From: Membranipora membranacea
Lineage: Eukaryota; Bryozoa; Gymnolaemata; Cheilostomatida; Membraniporidae
DNA length: 64,000 nucleotides
Assembly: GCA_914767715.1 (NCBI GenBank)
Contig: OU612073.1
Span: 20,834,001 to 20,898,000, forward strand
Direction of reading: 5' to 3'
Of this stretch, positions 46,440-59,200 are shown in pieces. The position numbers and the translations under genes were made by a program. The notes beneath the pieces are model-generated. The model made no database searches. It was not told where the DNA came from and was given only the letters and a program-made list of their open reading frames with translations. Position 1 is the stretch's first letter. The number at the start of each line of letters is the position of its first letter.

Positions 46440-49400
46440 TCTGTAAACCTGGTATTAATACACAACATAACACATTACATACAGTGTCGATAAACGCATC
46501 ACTTACAACAGCCATTTACACCGTTCGTTCCCTATAATAAATATTATCATTCTCCAATTGATCTATTCAGGGCAATCTCTCTGTAGAAGATGGATACTGG
46601 TTTTAGTGTTATTCTCCCTGACAAAGTTAAACAGGTCCAACCTCTGCACAGATTTAGTTGAACCCACCACAATCATAACAAAAATTGTGAGCTGCAAAAG
46701 ATCACGACTGCAATGACAACAAAAGATGTATCGTGCACGTGGGATAGAACAACCTAAGTTCTAATGACAAGCATGATTAAAGAATGTACCTGAATAGTTC
46801 GGAACCGAGATAATTTGCAAACCGACGAAGAACCTGAAGGTGTGTGCCGCTGTGGTAAAAGAATCTTCTGCAAGCCTCGAGACACGTGTTAACTGTCACT
46901 TTTATACACTGGCATTGAATGGTAGTGAAAAGACGAACAATCAGAATTAGATAGCCAAACCAAACCTTACAATACACATCTTCAATCAATAGGACGAGTC
47001 GACACAATGAAGTGAGCATTCCCATTGTTGCTGTGAACACAAGGTAATTGTAATCGCTAAAAATCTATTCCTCATTCAGAAAAGAGAAAAATCATTTCAA
47101 TTCAAATGCCTTTTTGCATTTTAATTAGAGTAATCTACGACATTGCTTGTCTGGCATTTCGTTCAGTCCATAAAAAGTCTCAACCAAATACCAAGACTTG
47201 ATATTATGCCAGGAATTAGGGAAAAATACTATGAGCGCGTTACAACACTAGCAATGAACAGACAACTTGATAGCAACATCATATTTTAGAGAATTATATT
47301 CTCCTGAATGTGAACTTTCCAAATTCCTTGTTTATTCCCCGAAGAATGAGTTAAAGAGAGAGTACTGTGTGGAGATATAATGTTATAACCTCAACGACAT
47401 CAGATATAACTTGTCACAGCAGCCAACAAACTACAATACCAAATGCCTAACAAAACATTGCATGCTAGATATAACATCAAATTCCATGCCAAATCTGGTA
47501 ATTTTAGAATAATTTCCAACCATCAAACATGAAACATTCAGAAATTGAACAATGGTGAATAGAAAGACGAGTGACTCAAATGGTGTGGCATTGTGTTACG
47601 AGTATCACACTAAATTCTCTTAAATCCACTCCGCATGACGATGACTCGCAGAGCGACAAACCCACCTGTACAGTCCTCAGATTATTAGGATTTTTCTCAT
47701 AGCACTCTGACGGCACACAACACATATTTGACTGCAATTCAGTCATATTCACCCTGTTGCTATCCTTGTTCCTCTCAAATATCTCGACGAAGAATGAAAG
47801 TTATCTCACCGCCTTACAGTAATTTATCCAATGCAGATGTCACAAATACTGGAGCCCAGGTACACAGAGAGATGGCGATGATGAAGTGAGGGTAGCGTGA
47901 GTTCTTATTATGAGGGATAGGATGAGGGTGGTGTCTGCGCCAAACTATTATTTTAACAAACTTACTCTATCCTACCAGCAAATTTCCAAAAAACGTTGAG
48001 AGTTTCTACACTACCATGAGATAGGTAAAATTATGCGAAAAATGTCAATATCAACCCGAAGAGGATCTAAAAAAATAGTGGTATACCAGCAAGAAAATTC
48101 CAGCAACAAACCACAACTCACAAGCCACATAACCACCGCCACGTTCATATCAGAGCAGCTAGGCCTACATGACTTAGGTACAGAGGCACAGTTTTGTAAC
48201 AAGGTATCAAGCCAGCTTACAGGGGGAGCTAAATGTAAAAACACAAAACTCCCACAAATTATCATACTAATAATATCTGTTAATAAAAAATAGCATTTTG
48301 ATATTGACCGTATATCTTACACTCTAGCGAGAGGCTGCATTAATTTTAGTGCGAGAAAAACGCAACAATTGATGGATGAGTGTTATCTATAGTGTTATTT
48401 TTCGTTTACCTGATGTAGTGGTATAAGATGCTCAGTCAGCACATTAAACAACATGATGATTCTGCTGCCGACGTCGAGTTGCAGAGAAAATCCAGATATA
48501 ATATATTATTTTTTGTAATTTCCCTCTAATCGCTGATAATCAGAGCTTGTTGTATGATCAATAAAAGGTCAAATATATTGAGCTAAGAGTTTCGTTAACA
48601 GTCTGTTCTACTCCAGGTCCAAATCGGAACTGCACACGCTGCAATCTCTCTCACGTCTCCAACACAGCTTAGGGATCCTTGAATAAAATGGCCCTGCCTA
48701 TTGAATTCTCATACAAAAGGACTATTTGTTGATATTACTCATAGCTTTGCCCCAAATAGAGCCTCCAATCAACAATACAGCACAATGAGATTGTACTTTG
48801 GCAATAGAATTCTAATGTTTTGTTCCAAATTAGATTGGAATTTCACGGCTTGCTTTCTGAGCCCGACACAATAAAATCTAGACAGAAAATCCTGTTACAA
48901 TGAAACCAACTCTAACATTGATACCTTTATAGTTTTTGTGCTCAAGACAACTCACTTCCAATTGTATGTCAACTATTTGATGAAAATAAACAATAATATA
49001 ATAGCTAAGAGAGGGGATTATCAGCAGATTAGCATATAAAATTACACAGATTGTACTAAAACAAACAATCAAACACGTGAAAAGATCTGTGGTGTGGCCT
49101 ATATCCCCCTGCAGGCTGCACCTGCACAGGCTTTCTGTAGCCCAGATCGCTGAAAGCCAAGCTCCACAAGTCTGAGAAAAATGCTTACAATCAATCTCAG
49201 CATGATTTAACATATTAGCCAAAGTTTGAAGTTTCCTCAAAACCAGGAGAAAGTGTTTCAATGACTGCCTACAATGTTCCTGGAGGAACCAACACCATAA
49301 TGTATTTTCCAAATACAGAAAAGACGATGAGCAACTAATTATCTGATTGATGTCTCGATGAATTCAGAGTTGTCTACTCATATCACACAGTGAAACAAAT

Positions 49401-52400
49401 CAATATAATGTTTGAAAATCTGCTGACTCCAACTATTACATAACAGGGGGCCGACAAACATAGATACATCTACAAGCTGCTGGTGTGGAGCCAATCTAAA
49501 TATGGTCTGATATCCTCAATCTTAGCTACCAGCGCTGAACACGGAACATTTATTGTGTGATGCACGTGGAGTTCGGAGATCCTTAGCCAGCAGGATGGTC
49601 TGACAGTGTTAAAGAAATAAACAGCGTATGCAGTGTGTCAAGGCTTCTGTATCCAGCGTCTAAACCATGGCTGTGTTTCAAAAGGCAAAAACAGGAACAA
49701 ACAAGACCTCAATCATTGTGATTGACTGGCACTCATTATGCGACCACCATGTGAAGTCACGTCGTGGAACCGAATCCTACCCTAGGAATAATAATGAGAC
49801 ACCTTCAGCTTGACGGTAACCGAGACCAGTTTCAGCTTCGATGTCCTCGATTTGTATAATGGTATACTGCCCAACCTTAATCTTATCATATTTGGACATC
49901 AATGAGCTAAATACTAATTCAACCAATAACTCAAATTCATATATTTTCGTTAGTTTATATAGTCTATACTACCTGAATCTAGGATCAATTTACAAACTCA
50001 TAAGCTCAATCAGGAAGTTGTCCTCTTTACTTATGCTGTAAATCAGACCTATAGCAGCAGCAGAGGGCGGTACATTACTAGATAATGCACAGTAAGTTTA
50101 AGTACCCTGGAACTAAACAGCTGTTTCCGCTGTGTTATGTTGAAACATCAACACAGCGATGCCTCATCATAAAAGACACAGATCAGCATTTTATACATGC
50201 AACTACTTTATGTAATACATGTGTTCTAAATCCACAGTCGATACAAATGGGCGAGTCTAACAAAGGGTAACAGTTGGCGCTCTCCTTGGATAATAACAAA
50301 CGTAAGAGTTTGGCTACAAAAGTACAACTCCCTTATTATTCAAAACTCAACTTGAGATTTTGACTGCCAGGTTTCTGTTTTTGGTAAAAATCAAACTATG
50401 ACTACAGTGGTGTAAAGTTATGAGCCAAGTTTGGATAAGAAAAACAATAACAACAGACTGTGCTAGTATTTGTCCAAGCTTTTAAGAATATCACGGAACC
50501 CTGTCCAACTCGACTTAGATTCATTGAGGGGTTGATAATGAGACTGTGAAGCAGACGTGATTTGTAATCATAAGTATCCTTGTACTTTTTCTAGAGCCAT
50601 GTGAAAGGAAATACAGGTCAAACTAAAACTCATCCAAAGATACACAGAATCAAAACAGAAATGCTGTTTGATTTTAGATATCGCATAAGGGTAACAGCCA
50701 GGAGTTTGATGATTATTCAGCGGTGTTAGCAAAATAATCAAAAATCAAGCGCCACTATTGTCATGACAACAGAGTCGTGCATTAAACATCAGCTGCTGAA
50801 CAGAGAATCGTCCCAGTAAAGAAGACAAGTAGACAAGGTTGTCATGACGATGGTTGAGCGATCATTGGAGTGAATAATTACCTACCTTTGACACTGGGCA
50901 GATTGCCGTTTATTGTACCGTTTGGTGGTTCGAAATTCAAAGAAAATACTCCTATCAAAAGATTTACGCAGCTTTTCAGATTTCTGTGAAAATAAAAATA
51001 TAAAATAGAATACGATAAGTACCGCAGTGATCTATCAGATTGGGTATAAAAGCTTGTCATCGGAAACCAGCTCGGCTAATGCAGGGTGTAACAGACATTT
51101 AAAGACCATCTTCGGTGAATCTGATCAACTTTCAATGGCTGATATAAGAAGCATAAAAGCTTGTCTCATATCTGAAAGTTAGGATGTAAGCCTTTAGCTA
51201 AGAAAATTGGCCATGTTGATGAAGATCCCCATACCGGCATGGATTGTGACAAATAGTCAAATATTTAGCAAAATTTTGCTGTGGCCGTTGCATTATAAAT
51301 ATGAGGTTGTTAATAGTATCCAGACATCCGTTTATATTGGGAAGTTTCAGTTCATCTCTCCATGGAAACTCGGCATAGAATTACTTCAAGCAATTTGAAA
51401 GACCTCAGTTGAGCAATCTACAAGGTTCACAATAATACCCTTTTTCTAAGCATTATCTCACCCAAACACAACCTAGTTTTTTTGCAGCATGACCCTGGGG
51501 TGATCGATAGAAAACGAATAGACTAGGCATCACAAGTCAACAGTGTTGTGTAGGAGTCTAGATTTCACTGCACAACAAATAAAAGGATGGGAACAATACT
51601 GTCTCATTCATAGTGTAGTCGAATATTCAAACAACTTAGTAGGTCAATCCTGAAACTTCCGGAACTATCAAAATGAAAACTGTTGAGATATCTAAAATTT
51701 TGAACAGGTCCAGTGGTGTTGCCAAAGGTAGTTTGTTGCATCAGAATTGTTTTCCATCAGGCATTCGTTTGGATAGCAGGAAGTACCAAGAATCATGCTT
51801 CAGGGAAAATCATTGCAGGCCCATAAATTATTCCAGTGAATTTAAATAATTTACTTTTCAAAACATTATGGTGCATTGACTCATGTATGTTAATGAGTGT
51901 ATTGGTCAACACCGCTTCATCCATGAAAACTTAAACTAATAAATTTGATCTCCGGCGATGTTGGAGAGATCATGTGCATTCCCTCCTGAACCATAAGCTA
52001 TCAGGGTACTTCTGAATGGTAAACATGTTTAGTTTAAACTTGTAAACATTAGTAACCACAAAGACAAACCAACCCTTTGAATTTATTACACATGGGTTTG
52101 AGCCGTAGGTACTCATGGACAGAATGGTATCACTAAGTCTAGACTATGTACGATATTGGGTCATATTGTGTACTTTCATCAATAAGCCATGTTCACCAGA
52201 GTTTTGAGGAGTTGTTCAACCCCGCTAAAATTACCAGATGATGTAGCTGGTATCTTTTCTTACCTGTTGAATATCAAACAGGTAGAGATAGTAACTGTAT
52301 AGAACTGGAGCCTTGAGAATTATAGAATGAGTATAGAGGTTTGTTGCGGCAGTTGCGAGTTTTCTTGGAAGACTGCTTATAATTGCTATAATCTAAAGTT

Positions 52401-55400
52401 GGCAGTCAGGACTTCTTTTTCATCAGTAAGCTCTGCGGTGGTTTGATGGTCCCATGTGATTTCCTCTGGGGTCTTTGAATGTACAACCGTCAAGAGGCGT
52501 TCTAATGTCTTATGTTGAGAGTTGGGGGACTTGCATGGATGAAACTAGCACCTTAGGTTTCACTGATGATGAATAATAATGTTCTTTAGGAGCAATACAT
52601 CAAATAGCACCAAGTTCTCTTCAATATCTCATTGGTATGACCTGAAAATATAAACATAGCAGCGGTTGGTTCAACTAAAGAATAATGACTACAGTTACCG
52701 AAATAAAACTGCAGTTGTTGTGCATCAAAACAAACGGCTGATACTAAATGACCTCAACCCCCCAAGCTGTATCGCTAACAGTAAGCTAAGGTTACGTTGT
52801 CACCGCCTGGATGATCTGACTGTCACCTGGATGAATTGGTTGGGGCCTGGATGCTCTGTCACTTCTAGGTTGATAAGCTGGCCTGTAAAAATATGCCTCG
52901 TCATGACAAATCAGGCTGTGCAATTTTTTATCATTGTCTACTTATTCCGCAAAATACTTAGCATACTGGAATCATTGTAAATCAGGCGCTAATGAGGTCT
53001 CATCTGCTAATTTTACCCATGATAGGCCGACAAACAGCCAATTGTACCAAACCAACCAAATTTACCAACATCACAAGCAAGTTCCTTTTTGACTCCATTT
53101 AGCAGTGCTCATTGCATTGAGGCCCCTGAAATACCTGAAGGTAGTAGACGGAGCGATAAAACCCTGATGGTTTCACGATAAGGTAGCTACTAGGGCGGTT
53201 TTGGGGGAATAATTATAGAAATGCTGACAGAACCCATAATTACAGTGACTGATAGTAGAGCAGAGAGGGCATACACACAATTCTCCAGACAGGCTCAAGT
53301 AGCAATAACATTACCAAAAAAAAACTCTTAGCAGATTTCGAGTGATTTATTGAGTCATTTGCATTTTGTTCAATTTATCATTTAACAGTGAACAATAGAT
53401 AGTGTGGCAACACAACGTTAGCTGACCTGAATTATACCAACAATTTGATCATTTCTTCAACAATTACAGAAAAAATCTCTGGTTGTCTGATCAGCGAATA
53501 ATCATCATTTCCCATTTACTGACCATCCCAGCATCAAACAACAATAGCAGCTATAATTACGAGGTGCTAAAAAGTAAACTGCAGTACTTTTTTGGCATCA
53601 GCTGAATAGTAACTGTTATTAATTTACTACGAGGGTCGGAAATGACCTTATAATATCCAACAGAATAAGAAGCCAGTAGTGAGTACAAGACTAGGCCTAT
53701 GTCGATCAGGAGGCACTCTGGTGAGCGGGACCCTTCTATACCGTCAGGATTCAGAGGAACCGTCTAATCCGATATACCTCTACAGTGGCACTACGACTTA
53801 TTATTCGAATGCCACCTGAAAAGTTATGATCTGCCGGGACGCTTACTTTGAATTGATAGAAAAAGAATTATCTAAGTGAAAACTCTTCCCCAAAAAAAAT
53901 ATACCCAGATCCTATAATGGAAATTACAGTCAGTTAAACTAGGTTGACATAATTAAAAAGCGTTCATTGTCAAATGTATGACAAATAAGCCCTACTGCTT
54001 CTACGCTGTAAAGCAAAGCTTGTGGTTAAAGTGACAGCTCATATATCATAATGAAACCTGTTTTTGTATATTTTTTCCTACAATAACAAAATCTAAAGCT
54101 GCAGCATAGTTCTACAATCAAAAGCTAGTCATAAAATAACAGGTCATGTTTTTCAGCAACACAATCTGTAAGCTTCGGCTGATCAGCAAAGGTTGGTTCA
54201 GCTGGTCGCGGTAATAATCGCTCACAAGGAAAGGATATTCTAGAGCTGACTTTTAAAGCATACACACTTATATCCACAAACTATGTGGCAGGGGGACAGT
54301 ACCTAATGCCATCATACCTAAGTTTCAGCCAAAGGTTGAACCAATATGGATTCTTATTAGCCTACCAATCATGTCTGCAAGAGAAATTTTGGACTGTGCT
54401 GCATCTATTATTTTTTGACAATATTGTGAGAAATCCCTGTGGCCACCTGATATATCATTTTCTATAGCGCTAAACCGGAGAGGATTTAATTAATTCCAAA
54501 TTTGAGTTAATCCATTAAGAGTGATTACGCCTTCTCTGAAAACCGAGGCAATTTGAAACCAACATAAATCCCATAACGCATCCATCTCAGGAGTTTTATT
54601 GAAGCCGTTAAATTGAAAATAAAACAAGATGGGGGATTGACTTCGTCTTCCTATTCAAAAAGTTGTTTTTACCATTATTTGAGAAATTGGTCAAAATTGA
54701 ATCAACAGTTCAAAGTGAGTGGGCGGTGATAGATTAATTAATCAAAAAGGGCACCTTCAACCTGCTAAATTAAGCCGTTCAGCCGAGGCTGAAATAAAGT
54801 TCATCTCTAAACTGTTTGGGATCACAAATACTGGTGATTGCATCTGTGCATTATATTCTACACCCATAACATAGATACTATCCAACACAAGACAAGAACC
54901 ACAGCATAGCAGGTGGTTTAGAATTTCTACAGAAGACCAGATCAAACACCTCATCAGCTAACATCTGAGACAATTATACAAATACAGCGTACATTAGTTC
55001 ATAGACACAAATGTATTTCAAACCTGCAAAACATGCAGGTATTTGTACCAGTAGATGTTTGCCCATATTACGTCAATTTTAAATTTAGATGATGAAAACT
55101 GCAGACAACTTGAGCAGCCGTCGCCAAACTGACTCCACAGGGGCACAGCATTGTCGATGAAGACCAGACTAGTTCTACTGCACAACACAGGACACAAATA
55201 GGGTCAGCCCAAATCAAATAGAAAGCCAAGAAGGCTAGAGGCACAATGAAAAAAACATTGCGTCTATTCAGAATGATTGGGATGCTAAAAAAAATGATCA
55301 ACTCGAGAATATTGTGATACCATGCAAACAGTGATTTCCCAAAAACCTATGCTTTTACAAACATTGCCTGCAACTAAGTTCGAAATAGCAGGCAGCAGGC

Positions 55401-56040
55401 TTTAGTCTTTCATCGCAAACATCTTGTTTGACCCAATAGCATAACATATCTAACGATTGTGCATTTACAACTACCGATTGAACTAGTTTATTCCTCCAAA
55501 TCACAGCAATGGTCCTACTGCTCATAAACTCACCACCAGAGCACTCTGCACTGACAGTGACATACACCAACAGCCCTCCCTTAGATTGCAGCTAGTTAAA
55601 CACCAGATCACAAAGAAAGAACAACTAAATCAGGTATCACCTGGTGGCGAATTTCTTCCTATTTTATCATATATATCTTTATGAATCAATTTCAAGTTAA
55701 AAACAGCATGGATATGTTATATACATAGTTTGTTGATGTGTATGTGAACTCGACATAACTTAATTAAGAGTTTCTATTTTACCACTTGAAAAGTAGTATT
55801 CTAAGGCCTAAACATGGCCATACAATTGCTGCTTCAATCATAACTCATCCATATGACTAATTACATTCCACTAATCCCATGGGACAGCTTGAACCAAATC
55901 AATGAAATGCGGAAGCAATAGGAATTCCTAAAGAATTTCAGTTATGCCAGCCATGTTGGAATCCCCAGCCTGTTTAGAAATCTATCCGAGTATTTAGGTG
56001 GTTTAAGAAGCATTTTGAGCTACAACGTGAACTAAAACAT
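46440..56040. other. TEAD 5' intron region
   Basis: No supported coding exon of another gene. The TEAD start exon begins with a splice acceptor, so at least one upstream 5' UTR exon must lie here or beyond. Open frames such as 48878-49312 (minus) show no recognisable motif. Confidence 0.5.
50886..50983 (-). other. TEAD: Candidate upstream TEAD exon
   Basis: A well-formed exon on the minus strand: a long T-rich tract ending TTTTCACAG, 98 nt of exon, then AAAG|GTAGGT. Joined to the acceptor before the TEAD start codon, one frame stays open and runs into MSSAAPWG (…[11 protein letters not shown]…). It could be 5' UTR that happens to be open, or part of an alternative N-terminus. No start codon was located upstream. 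Confidence 0.35.
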
Positions 56041-56046
56041 AGCACT

Positions 56047-56230
56047 TACCACAGCTAGGATATGTATCAGTCAGTTTACAACACCAATTCTCTTACCACC
56101 ATCTCCACAAGAGCATAGTATCAAAAGTATGCAAGGAATGATCTAAAAAATGCTCCACAAGCTTATCATGGTTGCGCGCAATGACCTGCGCTGTCACCCG
56201 GAAACATACGTCATAAGGCGCATAACATTA
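56047..56230 (-). promoter_or_regulatory. Candidate TEAD first exon and promoter
   Basis: Minus-strand donors GTG|GTAAGT (exon end at 56047) and GGTG|GTAAGA (near 56100) lie just downstream of a CpG-containing block. That block has a GCGCGC run, an ETS-like CCGGAA and the CRE-like TACGTCATAAG at 56207-56217. Position and orientation fit a TEAD transcription start about 9.7 kb upstream of the start codon. Confidence 0.35.
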
Positions 56231-59200
56231 AACTGATTTGTAAACATTGCCTTAGGATTCCCTTTATAGTTCACATGATAGTGAATAGAGAGATGGTACT
56301 AGTAGTAAATTCAATTTAACAGCCAGTTGGACAACATATGGATCAAATGGAGAAGGCAGGTTGCCTAAATAGATTGAATACTTTAAATTTTTTTACATGG
56401 AAATGAAACTTTGGTGGAATATGCACACGGAAATTGTGATGTACTGCTACCATTTGCGATGATCAGGTTCTGGTATTTATAGCTTATCAGGTGGCAGTTC
56501 CAACAGCTATCATTCTGTTGTTGAAGCAAGCAGAGAAATGGTATGTATGTATGACATACTATGTCGTATTTGATATCTTGAACCGTTTGCAAATGACGAT
56601 TGGTTGGACATGTCTACATCATTATTTCACAAAGTTCACCAACCTTTGTCTTTTGATATTTAATTGTATGTTGCGTGCACTATCACCTGGCGATGTCAAC
56701 CAGTTAAGATTTGAACAGTGCTCTCTAGTTCTCCTTTACATTAAATTATAAGTTCTACATTTAATGAAATTGTTGGGAGATTCTCTCCTCAGCAAATACA
56801 ATACTGGTCAAAAGGGACTTGCAGACTAAATGATGATAAATCATCATTAAGTCTATAAGACTCTATATGTTACAGTTAACGCCAGATAATGTCTCTATAT
56901 TGACTAGATCTTTTGACAAGAAGGAGCCAATAAAACCCTATCAGTAATATTATGTTACGGCCCCTCATACATGTATTCAGAGACCTCCAAACAGCGTTGA
57001 TTACGGAAACCATGATTTAATAGCTTTTCTAAATAAGAAAGCAACAAAGAAACTGTATTTCAGAAACTAATGGCAACTTGCATACTATTTCATGTTGTCT
57101 GCAAAATCCCGACCCAACCACTCTTCATTTTATTTGTTCATGAGAAGAGGTTAGCATTACAAAAGGAAATTGTTTGTATCTTTCAGGGGCTGTACTATTA
57201 TGCCCATACAACTCTGTGCTTACATTTGAAATAGTGTTTATTGGTTTTCCATTGTTCTCATCATGTCAATCACTCTTTAGTGAACATAATTATTATATTG
57301 ATTAGTTAAGCCTTAATCCAAATATAAATAAAACAATCATATGACACGGACAATTGTTTTCATTTATTCTAATCACTACAATAAAAATAGAGCAGATCAA
57401 TAAAGCCAAGTTCTTAGTCCTGTGTTCGCTGACTACCTCTTAATCACAGGAAACAAAAATATAACAGTGGATGGTAAAGGAAACAAAGTCAGCCCCCTTA
57501 TATCAACATAAACTGTTCGCGTCTTTATTTTACCCGGAGTAGTCATATGCAGCAGGTATCTTTTTAACATTTTTTTAACAACCTAAGTGTCTTTCTTTTA
57601 ATTGAATAAGATAATTAACACAGGCAGTGACACATTTTAGTTATTAACTTTCATGTATGCGACAATGATACTGTCTTATCTAACGAAGACACCTAAATCT
57701 CCCTCGAAAACCAATACACAAGTAAATTGATGTAGTTATCCACTCTTGATATATAGGCTAACAACTCCATACTACCAGCAACATGGAAGCAGGATGTAGG
57801 AGTCTGTTTTTGTCCCAAAGGACCTGGAAAAAAGGTTGCAGAGTTTGTTTGTGGCCAAATATAAAAGAATGGTGATAACTTAGAATCTCTTATGTAAGGT
57901 TAATTCTTCTTAATCATTGTGCGGAGAGGAACATTTAGCTTTGCATGGTCCTAGAATAGTTGAAAGATGTTATACCGCTCGCGGCAGCTATCACCCAGTC
58001 ATGGCCTGATGATGATAGACCAGGTTAAGCCTAAATTAAAATTTCCTGCTTTCCACCTACTATATGCCATCAGTTTATTTGTAGAAGAGTAAGCACCACA
58101 GAATGAGGCAAATTGATCAAACTTGATTAAAGGGTTGTCTAATAATTGTGATATTGACTGGTTAATGGTGAGTTTTTGAGTTCTTAGGTTTCAATTTCCA
58201 AATAAACCTGACTGTGATCATTGGTTGACGCTTTTATATTTACATATTTTTGCAATAGAATCTACCATATTTCAAGCAAGTATCTCAAGTATATGACTTG
58301 AATATTATGGTCTTACTTAGACTACATTATGAGTAATGATAGAGATTTTCATTTTTGTGAGCCTCTCACTTATTTTGGCCTTTTCTCAACTTACACTTAA
58401 GATCTCAACATGAAAAAATTTGTTCCCTTTTGATAGCAGAGAAATAATTTAAAAAGGGGTTTATAAAAGGTGCCTCAATACGAGAATTTTACAATTGTTC
58501 TCGACCTAAGCTATTTTTCTTTTCATCTGGCTGCTTCTAATTTTGCTGCTTGCCAAATCATTAACTATGGCAGAAGAAAAGTTAATAAGTCATTTGTTTT
58601 TCTGTTACCTGCTCATGTTGCCGCTTCACTGTAGCATAATCAAAGTTGAACACTGAGTTGCCATATAAAATATATAGAGTAACTGAAAGCTGCTGCTGCT
58701 CTGCTGTATTCGAATTGTATCTAGAGAATTTTTAATTTTACAACCTTTATTTGGCTAACAAAATAATCCTTGTGGTCATCAATTAAAATATGATATAGAC
58801 TGCATATATAAATCAATGATGTAGACTGCCAATAAAAACGTTGAGATGGTTTCTTTTAAATTTGCTGATTGCTGAGTGAGCAAGATCTTCTAGGGGCCCC
58901 TCTCCCAAATTTCTCACTCATCATTGGAACGTTACATTCTGACTACATTCTGACTACGTGATTTGGGAAGAGATTTGTCTAAGTAAAATACCTATATAAT
59001 GAACATATAAAACCCCATTTAAATTGGTGATAATAACACAATTGTTTTTGAATAATTTCCATTCATTTGAATTTGTTAGCTTGAGATACGCAACAAACAA
59101 AGCATGGGTGGGATATTTCTTGCCACTAAAAGTGTGTTTGTCAAATGTATTTTGATGATGTTAATTACGCGTATGCAAAATCCGGTTAGCTAGTGGAGGG

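Noticed and set aside
48878-49312. A 144-codon minus-strand open frame, among the longest in the TEAD upstream region.
   Set aside because: No recognisable domain, Cys/Leu-rich random composition, and no supporting splice or promoter signals.
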